Assembly (NCBI GenBank): GCA_934502885.1
Contig: CAKSUT010000016.1
Coordinates: 1-56,645, forward strand
DNA from: an uncultured Eubacteriales bacterium
Lineage (GTDB): Bacteria; Bacillota; Clostridia; Oscillospirales; CAG-382
Direction: 5' to 3'
DNA length: 56,645 bases
Below, one piece after another: positions 51,284 to 56,645 of this stretch. Made by a program: the position numbers and the translations under genes. The notes under the pieces were generated by a model. That model did not search any database. It saw nothing but the letters and a program-made list of their open reading frames with translations, and was not told the origin of the DNA. Position 1 is the stretch's first letter. Each line of letters opens with the position of its first letter.

Positions 51284-52639
51284 ATGGGCGATGACAGTTT
51301 ACAGGTAATCATTTTGATTATTCTCATATCAATGTCAGCCTTCTTTTCCGCAACAGAGACAGCGTTTACCTGTGTAAACAGAACAAGGATTATGACGCTT
51401 GCTCAGGACGGAAACAAAAAAGCAAAGTCGGTAATGCTTGTATGCGACAACTACGACAAGTTTCTTTCTACGACGCTTGTCGGAAACAACATCGTAAACA
51501 TTGCCGCATCCTCAATCGCCACAATAGCATTTACTAAGTGGCTGCACGGAAGCAACGAGCTTGGAGCTACGGTCTCGACTGTAGTTATGACAATACTGAT
51601 TCTGATTTTCGGTGAAATTTCCCCTAAAAGCCTTGCAAAAGACTTTTCTGAGGAGTGGACAATGAAAGTTGTCGGAATAGTGCGCTTTCTAATGATTGTA
51701 CTCACTCCCATTACTTTCGCTTTCTCGCGCTGGAAGGCTCTGCTTTCCAAGGTATTCAAGAAGGGCGACGCTGCGACAGTAACCGAAGATGAGATAATAA
51801 CCATGGTTGATGAAGCTCAGAACGACGGCGAGATAGACGAACACGAGGGTGAGCTTATCAGAAACGCGATTGATTTCGGTGATCTTGAAGTCTCGGAAAT
51901 TCTCAAGCCGAGAGTCGATATCGTTGCAGTTCCGGTTGATATGCCGTTTGAAGACATTATGAAAACCTTCAAAAGCAGCGGCTTTTCGAGACTTCCCGTA
52001 TACGATGACACCATAGACAACATTATAGGCGTTATTCACGAGAAGGATTTCGGACGTTTTCTCCACGAGGGCCGCAAAAACATAAAGAGCATAATTAATA
52101 AGCCCCTGTTTATCACGGAAAGCACGAAGATTTCAAAGCTTCTGCGCAAGCTGCAATCCGAAAAGACGCACATAGCAATTGTTGTTGACGAGTACGGAGG
52201 AACTGCCGGTCTTGTAACTCTCGAGGACGTTCTCGAAATTCTCGTAGGTGAGATTTGGGACGAACACGACAAGGTTGTGCCCGATTACAAAAAAATAGGC
52301 GAAGACACCTACATAGTGAACGGCACATCGTCGCTCATGGACATTGAGGACATATACGTATTCCCCGAGGAAACGTATGACGACAACGTCACGGTGAACG
52401 GTTGGGTTCTCGAAAACCTTCAGAAAATGCCCGAGGTCGGCGACACCTTCGATTTTGAAAACCTCACGGTTGAAGTTCTTGAAGTAAAGGACAGACGTGC
52501 CGAAAAGGTAAAGCTCACAGTCAACAAGGTTGATACGGACGAAGAGGATTCCGGAGAGGCCGAGAACGATGAAAACGTTAAGCACTCCGTTGAAGAGCCC
52601 GACGACGCTCCCCTTGCAGAGGCTGTTTCCTCAAAATAA
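51284..52639 (+). CDS. CNNM/CorC (HlyC) family membrane protein with CBS pair
   Basis: The 451-residue protein has an N-terminal DUF21 membrane domain (about residues 5-150, with FFSATETAFTCVNRTRI and FGEISPKSLAKDFSEEW), two CBS domains (about 215-340, with LKPRVDIVAVPVD and EYGGTAGLVTLEDVLEILVG) and a CorC_HlyC domain at about 350-425. The family exports magnesium or cobalt, or binds nucleotides at the CBS pair. The last 30 residues are acidic. The start has a poor ribosome binding site (GGGAG 13 bases away) but follows a good promoter. The name hemolysin is historical and does not imply toxicity. Confidence 0.93.
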   Translation: MGDDSLQVIILIILISMSAFFSATETAFTCVNRTRIMTLAQDGNKKAKSVMLVCDNYDKFLSTTLVGNNIVNIAASSIATIAFTKWLHGSNELGATVSTVVMTILILIFGEISPKSLAKDFSEEWTMKVVGIVRFLMIVLTPITFAFSRWKALLSKVFKKGDAATVTEDEIITMVDEAQNDGEIDEHEGELIRNAIDFGDLEVSEILKPRVDIVAVPVDMPFEDIMKTFKSSGFSRLPVYDDTIDNIIGVIHEKDFGRFLHEGRKNIKSIINKPLFITESTKISKLLRKLQSEKTHIAIVVDEYGGTAGLVTLEDVLEILVGEIWDEHDKVVPDYKKIGEDTYIVNGTSSLMDIEDIYVFPEETYDDNVTVNGWVLENLQKMPEVGDTFDFENLTVEVLEVKDRRAEKVKLTVNKVDTDEEDSGEAENDENVKHSVEEPDDAPLAEAVSSK

Positions 52640-52658
52640 GCTTATGATACGTAGTTTA

Positions 52659-52697
52659 CCCCCACCGAACGGTCAATTCCGCTCGGTGGGGGTTTTT
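52659..52697 (+). terminator. Terminator of the CorC/HlyC family gene
   Basis: CCCCCACCGA and TCGGTGGGGG form a perfect ten-base stem around a 14-base loop, followed by TTTTT. The opposite strand has no T run, so the convergent SDR transcript is not clearly ended here. Confidence 0.88.
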
Positions 52698-52704
52698 AAT
52701 ACTG

Positions 52705-53442
52705 TTATATTCTCTTTCTGCAACCGTCGATGCGTATGACCTGTCCGGATATGTACGCCGCCTCATCACCTGCCAAATAGCATATCAGGCTAGCATTTTC
52801 ACGGTCACTGCCCGTGCGCCCCATATAAGACAGTTCGTTTTCGATTGTGTGGTTTATATCAGAATTTTCCGACGGACTTACGGTTCCCGGTGCTGTTGCG
52901 TTAACGGTTATTCCGTATTCGGCATACTCCTTTGCGAGAGCGGAGGTAAGAGCGTTAATCGCCCCCTTGGTTGCCGAGTAATGTGCCATGTTTGCATTAC
53001 CGAACACTCCGGCAACGGAGGAAACATTTATTATTCGTCCGAAACGGCGTTCAATCATTCCCGGAAGCACTGCTTTGGTAAAGTTCACCGTTCCCATTAC
53101 GTTTATGTCAAAATAGCGCCGCCATTCATCGTTTGAAACCTCAAGGAATGAGTTACAACAACGCCACACTGCCGCATTGTTTACGAGTATATCAACCTTT
53201 CCGAAAGTCTCTGTAACCTTTTTTGCAGTAGCTGACACCTCGTTCTCCTTTGACACGTCGCAGGTGAAGGTTTCAATACTTCCGTCCGGAAAATCACCTG
53301 ACGTTTTAAGTTTAAAAAGAGCCTCTTCATTCACATCAACCGCGGCAACCTTTGCGCCGTTTGCGGCAAACAACATGGCTGTTGCTCTGCCGATTCCTAC
53401 CGCCGCTCCTGTTACCAACGCAACCTTATCTGAAAAATCCAT
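52705..53442 (-). CDS. Short-chain dehydrogenase/reductase (SDR)
   Basis: The 245-residue enzyme is a classical SDR using NAD(P)H: TGAAVGIGRATAM near residue 12, NNAAVW near 90, the YSATK catalytic pair (Tyr and Lys) near 152, and ATAPGTVSPSENSD, close to 3-oxoacyl-ACP reductase or glucose 1-dehydrogenase types. The C-terminal IDGCRKRI is basic. ATG 53442 follows AAAGGG; an open frame upstream covers the promoter and is not used. It is divergent from the AraC-type regulator gene and is the likely target of that regulator. Substrate unknown; a sugar or polyol is plausible from the context. Confidence 0.88.
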   Translation of the reverse strand: MDFSDKVALVTGAAVGIGRATAMLFAANGAKVAAVDVNEEALFKLKTSGDFPDGSIETFTCDVSKENEVSATAKKVTETFGKVDILVNNAAVWRCCNSFLEVSNDEWRRYFDINVMGTVNFTKAVLPGMIERRFGRIINVSSVAGVFGNANMAHYSATKGAINALTSALAKEYAEYGITVNATAPGTVSPSENSDINHTIENELSYMGRTGSDRENASLICYLAGDEAAYISGQVIRIDGCRKRI

Positions 53443-53476
53443 AGTTTCAACCCTTTCCGTTGTATTTTTCGTGAAT

Positions 53477-53505
53477 ATGATATCACATTCTTTTTGTTCT
53501 GTAAA
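53477..53505 (-). promoter_or_regulatory. Sigma-A promoter of the SDR gene
   Basis: Minus strand: TTTACA, 17 bases, TATCAT. It lies 20 bases from the palindrome at 53525, so a bound regulator could contact polymerase. Confidence 0.65.
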
Positions 53506-53524
53506 GGTTAATTCCGATATAATG

Positions 53525-53542
53525 TTTATCAATATTGATAAA
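53525..53542. promoter_or_regulatory. 18-bp perfect palindrome, candidate operator
   Basis: TTTATCAAT is followed at once by its complement ATTGATAAA, a perfect dyad with no spacer. It sits between the divergent promoters of the SDR and AraC genes, 20 bases from one -35 and 16 from the other. An operator for the adjacent regulator or for another dimeric repressor is the best reading. It has no T tail, so it is not a terminator. Confidence 0.55.
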
Positions 53543-53558
53543 AGAGCGGCATTCGGTA

Positions 53559-53587
53559 TTGACAATGAGCGTTATTTTTTGTATAAT
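53559..53587 (+). promoter_or_regulatory. Perfect-consensus sigma-A promoter of the AraC-type regulator gene
   Basis: TTGACA, 17 bases, TATAAT. The predicted start near 53594 rules out start codons before it and supports TTG 53607 or ATG 53625. Confidence 0.85.
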
Positions 53588-53606
53588 TGCATCGGGTGGT
53601 GATTGC

Positions 53607-54335
53607 TTGGACAGATTTATTATTATGGATTTTGTAAGTATTCTCAATGTAAACGACGATAAGGGACGTGTTACGGAATTTGAGAGCCGTTACTCGGACT
53701 GCTTTATTATAACGCTTGACGGAAAAATACAGTTCACCTTCGATAATACCTCGCTTATCGCCGACATTAACACTCCGGTTTATCTGCCCAAAGGGCTGAA
53801 ATACAGAAACACGTGTCTTGAAAGCGCAGAGAGCATAGTTGTGAATTTCCACACCTCGGCTACAGACAAAATGCCGCGGAATTTACGCCGCATTGAAAAA
53901 AGCGTTGCGTTAAAATACAGCGAAAGAATATGCACCTACTCTGAATCCTCCGATTCTTCGCTTTTACTTTACAGTGAGCTTTATTCGCTTGCGGCGTTGC
54001 TGCTAAAGGACGACACGCATTCGTCGCCGCAGAAAAGCATAGTTAATTCGGCTATCTCTTTCATAAATGCAAGCTACGAAAAACCTTCACTCACGGTTAA
54101 TGACATTGCCTGTCACTGCGGAGTAAGCGAAATATACCTGCGCAAACTGTTTAATTGCCTTGTCGGTAAATCACCGTATGCGTTTCTCACCTCCGTCCGC
54201 ATGAATGCCGCCTACCTTCTCTGCCTTGAAAAACGGCCTGTAAAGGAAATTGCGGTGCGAGTCGGATATTCGGACGTATACCCTTTTAGCAGAGCTTTCA
54301 AAAAGCACTTTGGTTTTCCGCCGTCCGAAACATAA
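53607..54335 (+). CDS. AraC family transcriptional regulator
   Basis: The product of 242 residues has an N-terminal cupin-like sensor (about 1-110, with LDGKIQFTFDNTSLIAD and PVYLPKGLKYRN) and a C-terminal AraC double helix-turn-helix (about 145-242): SLTVNDIACHCGVSEIYLRKLF and the second helix pair AVRVGYSDVYPFSRAFKKHFGFPPSE. TTG 53607 follows GGTGGTGAT; ATG 53625 is an alternative giving 236 residues. It is divergent from the SDR gene across a palindrome and so probably controls that gene, perhaps in response to a small sugar-like ligand. A strong shared terminator follows. Confidence 0.88.
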   Translation: MDRFIIMDFVSILNVNDDKGRVTEFESRYSDCFIITLDGKIQFTFDNTSLIADINTPVYLPKGLKYRNTCLESAESIVVNFHTSATDKMPRNLRRIEKSVALKYSERICTYSESSDSSLLLYSELYSLAALLLKDDTHSSPQKSIVNSAISFINASYEKPSLTVNDIACHCGVSEIYLRKLFNCLVGKSPYAFLTSVRMNAAYLLCLEKRPVKEIAVRVGYSDVYPFSRAFKKHFGFPPSET

Positions 54336-54340
54336 AAGAC

Positions 54341-54380
54341 AAATATCGCAGATACAACAAACACTGTATCTGCGATATTT
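54341..54380. terminator. Bidirectional terminator between araC-type and MATE genes
   Basis: AAATATCGCAGATACA and TGTATCTGCGATATTT form a perfect 16-base stem with an eight-base loop. T-rich on both strands; it ends two convergent transcripts. Confidence 0.85.
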
Positions 54381-54397
54381 CATATTCAAGCCTCCTT

Positions 54398-55798
54398 TTA
54401 CTCCCCTGTTTCGGAGGACACGCGGTTTATTTCCGGTGATTTTGAGTCAAGTCTTTTCAGCAGAACGACAAGCGTTATTCCGGCGGCAACCGCCATTACA
54501 GCCTCTGCTATAACCTGAGCATACGGCAGTCCGTAAAGCGGAATTGCGGCGTTGAGAATATACATAAGCGGTATTTCAAGCACGGGCTTGCGGAGTATTG
54601 CAAAGATAAGCGACTGTACTCCGTAACCTGTCGCCTGGAAAACATGAACTGCAAAGAAGTCCATTGCGAGAAGGGGTTGAACAAAGCAATATGCTCTCAA
54701 AAATGCAACGCCGTAAGCAACTGTTGCTGAATCTTCAATAAATGCGTGCATGAGTCCGTCGGCAAAGAAGAACATTCCGAGAGCGGTAAACACAAGCACA
54801 GCCTCCGAAATCACGAGAGTGAATGTCATGGCGCACTTCATTCTCTTGCGGTCGCCGCTTGCGTAATTGTAGCTGATAAGCGGCATTACTCCCTGCGTCA
54901 TGCCCATTGCGAGGTACATGGGGACTAAATTTATCTTGGAGCATATTCCCATTGCGGCAAGTGCCTCCGCCTGATAGGGTGCGGCAAGGTTATTGAGAAC
55001 GGTGCTACCGACAACGTTCAAAAGATTCTGTATCATTGCCGGCACACCGACAGCAAACACACCGCCGACTATTGCTCCGTTAAGTGTCATATACCTCGGC
55101 GAAACCGATATACAGGTGGATTTGCGCTTCACCATAAGGTAAACGCAGAAATACAAAAGCGCAAAGCAGTTTGAAATGAAAGTTGCAAGTCCCGCACCGG
55201 CAGAGCCCATATTGAGTCCCGACGGCAGAATGAATATCGGGTCGAGTACAATATTCATAAGGCATCCGCTCATTGTGCCGATACTTGCGTGAAGCGCCGC
55301 TCCCTCCGAACGGACAAGATATCCCATTACGACGTTCAGAATAGACGGCACGGCACCCACACAAACCGTCCACATAAGGTATTCACGAGTTGCCTCTGCC
55401 GTGGCGGCATCCGCGCCGAGAACCTTTAAAAGCGGCGTATTGAAAACCGTACAGCCGAGCGAGAAGAGCAAACCGCAGACTATTGCGCCATAGAATGAAA
55501 AAGCCGAGGTTTTCTTTACAGTTTCAAAGTCTTTTCGTCCGAGAGCACGCGACATCATGCTTGAGCCGCCGACGCCGAATAGGTTATTCACGGCGTTAAA
55601 GGCGAGAATAACGGGTGCGGCAAGAGTGACAGCCGCCGTCTCTACCGGCATATTCAGCATACCGACAAAATAGGTGTCGGCAAGGTTATACAAAATCGCA
55701 ACAAGTGAGCCTATTACCGTCGGTATGGAAAGCGATGCCACGGCAAGAGGAATCGGTTTTCGCTCAAACAGTTCTTCTTTTGACTCATTTTTACTCAT
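54398..55798 (-). CDS. MATE family efflux transporter
   Basis: The 466-residue protein has twelve helices in two bundles, typical of MATE exporters of the DinF/NorM group, which use sodium or proton gradients to expel drugs or metabolites. Family blocks include IPTVIGSLVAILYNLADTYF near residue 28, MMSRALGRKDFE near 82, and LNMGSAGAGLATFISN near 190. ATG 55798 has GGAG six bases upstream. It follows a gap of about 120 bases that contains an interrupted palindrome. The substrate cannot be told from sequence. Confidence 0.92.
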   Translation of the reverse strand: MSKNESKEELFERKPIPLAVASLSIPTVIGSLVAILYNLADTYFVGMLNMPVETAAVTLAAPVILAFNAVNNLFGVGGSSMMSRALGRKDFETVKKTSAFSFYGAIVCGLLFSLGCTVFNTPLLKVLGADAATAEATREYLMWTVCVGAVPSILNVVMGYLVRSEGAALHASIGTMSGCLMNIVLDPIFILPSGLNMGSAGAGLATFISNCFALLYFCVYLMVKRKSTCISVSPRYMTLNGAIVGGVFAVGVPAMIQNLLNVVGSTVLNNLAAPYQAEALAAMGICSKINLVPMYLAMGMTQGVMPLISYNYASGDRKRMKCAMTFTLVISEAVLVFTALGMFFFADGLMHAFIEDSATVAYGVAFLRAYCFVQPLLAMDFFAVHVFQATGYGVQSLIFAILRKPVLEIPLMYILNAAIPLYGLPYAQVIAEAVMAVAAGITLVVLLKRLDSKSPEINRVSSETGE

Positions 55799-55836
55799 AT
55801 TTTCTCCAAAGGGTTCCAAGCTCCGTTTACAACCGA

Positions 55837-55870
55837 CAGAACCACTCCGCACAATGGCGAAATGGTTCTG
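55837..55870. repeat. Interrupted palindrome in the MATE gene leader, candidate operator
   Basis: CAGAACCA at 55837-55844 mirrors TGGTTCTG at 55863-55870, and CGC at 55848-55850 mirrors GCG at 55857-55859 about the same centre. The 34-base element lies 39 bases before the MATE start. It could be a repressor site or an RNA hairpin; it has no T tail. No clear promoter was found in this gap. Confidence 0.45.
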
Positions 55871-55917
55871 AAGTACAACTAAAACTCTGAAATATGTTCT
55901 GACTTTGCCGCAGTCTT

Positions 55918-56328
55918 TTATGCGAGGTAAGCCTTGAGATTTGCGGGGATCTTCTCGACTTCAACGGAAGCCGTAAGAACAAAGTTTACGCTCTGCTTTT
56001 CAAAGAGAGGCGCTGCCTTTTCAACAAAAGCGTCGAAGCCCTCAATGTCGTTCTTGCAAATCTTGAGCGCGGAGTCTATAAACACATCCGTCAAATCGTA
56101 GTTGGAAGCAAGTACACCGCATACGAAGCCGTAAAGCTTCTCCCAATCGTCAACCCCGTACTCCGAAACATCTATAAGTCTTACCTGATTGTCAATTTCA
56201 TGTATGAGCTTTGTACCCATTTCAATACAAACAACGTTTCCCTTTGTGTCTTTCTGGGCGTTGTTGACCATAGCGATCAAATTCTTGGTTTTACCCGAGC
56301 CTTTGAGACCTGCGAATACCTTAAGCAT
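55918..56328 (-). CDS. Small P-loop ATP-binding protein of unknown function
   Basis: The 136-residue protein opens with KVFAGLKGSGKTKNLIAM, a Walker A motif. A hydrophobic strand ending in acid, DLTDVFIDSALKICKND near residue 84, may be its Walker B. The rest has alternating helices and strands, as in a minimal RecA-like or kinase core, but no family signature that I know. ATG 56328 follows AAGGAGG by seven bases, under a good promoter. It stands alone between pgi and the MATE gene. Some twitching-motility or chromosome-partition ATPases share the motif, but the length argues against them. Confidence 0.75.
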   Translation of the reverse strand: MLKVFAGLKGSGKTKNLIAMVNNAQKDTKGNVVCIEMGTKLIHEIDNQVRLIDVSEYGVDDWEKLYGFVCGVLASNYDLTDVFIDSALKICKNDIEGFDAFVEKAAPLFEKQSVNFVLTASVEVEKIPANLKAYLA

Positions 56329-56380
56329 AATGCTGCCTCCTTAGAAGTGATATTTGATACATTCCCTGTATCTTGACTAC

Positions 56381-56409
56381 ATTATACACCCAAAAGTAAA
56401 ATAAATCAA
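56381..56409 (-). promoter_or_regulatory. Sigma-A promoter of the small P-loop protein gene
   Basis: Minus strand: TTGATT, 17 bases, TATAAT, ending 52 bases before ATG 56328. Confidence 0.8.
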
Positions 56410-56469
56410 TAGGTTTTGTCAAAATTGAATGCGATTTTTGACATTTAACATTTAAGTAACAAAATACAT

Positions 56470-56502
56470 AAAAACGCCGGAGGACGAAATGTCCTCCGGC
56501 GT
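56470..56502 (-). terminator. Terminator of pgi
   Basis: ACGCCGGAGGAC and GTCCTCCGGCGT form a perfect 12-base stem around GAAAT, and the minus strand continues TTTTATG. It follows the stop at 56526 by 23 bases. Confidence 0.88.
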
Positions 56503-56525
56503 CACGGAGCATTTGGTTTATGCGA

Positions 56526-56645
56526 TTACATTCTTGCTTCGAGTTCCTTCTTTGCGTCTTCATAGCCGGGCTTGCCCAGCAGTGCGAACATATTCTTCTT
56601 GTACGCCTCAACGCCGGGCTGATTGAACGGGTTTACACCGAGGAT
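56526..56645 (-). CDS. pgi: Glucose-6-phosphate isomerase, C-terminal part only
   Basis: Only the last 39 codons are in the window. They read ILGVNPFNQPGVEAYKKNMF, then ALLGKPGYEDAKKELEARM, the usual end of glucose-6-phosphate isomerase, which interconverts glucose- and fructose-6-phosphate. The rest of the gene lies past the right edge. TAA at 56526-56528 is the stop. Confidence 0.88.
   Translation of the reverse strand: MLGVNPFNQPGVEAYKKNMFALLGKPGYEDAKKELEARM

Noticed and set aside
51284..52639. Hemolysin toxin
   Set aside because: The HlyC/CorC name is historical; the DUF21-CBS-CorC layout is that of ion-transport proteins with no toxin domain.
1..56645. CRISPR arrays, tRNA genes, insertion sequences or phage genes
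   Set aside because: I looked on both strands and found no regularly spaced repeats, no tRNA-like cloverleaf ends, no transposase motifs and no phage structural genes.

Overview
The window looks like chromosomal DNA from a spore-forming anaerobe of the Clostridia (Bacillota), probably an uncultured gut member. I base this on spoVAD-spoVAE, a group II ECF transporter module, a ClpE-type AAA+ protein, a sodium-pump decarboxylase beta subunit, an infC-rpmI-rplT operon with an attenuator leader, lipoproteins with FSSC-type lipoboxes and D/E/T-rich linkers, and strong sigma-A promoters. The genus assignment is inference. I saw no tRNA, rRNA, insertion sequence, prophage or CRISPR array. The window begins near the start of a minus-strand gene and ends inside pgi.

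Layout. 1-7 kb: an S-layer-anchored phosphodiester glycosidase, a small membrane protein, an FkbM-type methyltransferase, galT, and a three-gene cluster of unknown function headed by a lipoprotein. 7-12 kb: three tandem paralogous solute-binding lipoproteins, each with its own promoter and two with clear terminators, and no permease. 12-19 kb: a malate/lactate dehydrogenase and malic enzyme operon, the divergent spoVAD-spoVAE pair behind a possible forespore promoter, a Na/Pi cotransporter and a threonine aldolase-like enzyme.

19-33 kb: one long minus-strand transcription unit of ten genes: topoisomerase subunit B, rRNA-type methyltransferase, ecfA1, ecfA2, ecfT, truA, a DUF5711 protein, a CvpA protein, a ClpE-like unfoldase, and a ten-helix protein with the fold of a P2-type cation ATPase but none of its catalytic motifs. 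This last gene is the most unusual in the window. It is an intact pseudoenzyme candidate with a long charged cytoplasmic tail.

33-44 kb: a metallophosphoesterase, the infC-rpmI-rplT operon (infC appears to start at AUA), then DUF3048 lipoprotein-argS-yebC-gpmI-mtaB read as one unit. 44-51 kb: oadB with an OadG-like partner but no alpha or biotin subunit, a DUF1538 membrane protein followed by a tandem PII-like protein, and an amino-acid ABC transporter whose permease carries a fused extracytoplasmic domain of about 220 residues. 51-56.6 kb: a CorC/HlyC-type protein, a divergent SDR/AraC pair with an 18-bp perfect palindrome between them, a MATE exporter, a small P-loop protein and the 3' end of pgi.

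The genes suggest a fermentative lifestyle. Malate/pyruvate interconversion, decarboxylation-linked sodium pumping, phosphate uptake by sodium symport and PII-type regulation sit beside core translation genes. All functional statements come from motif reading without database searches.
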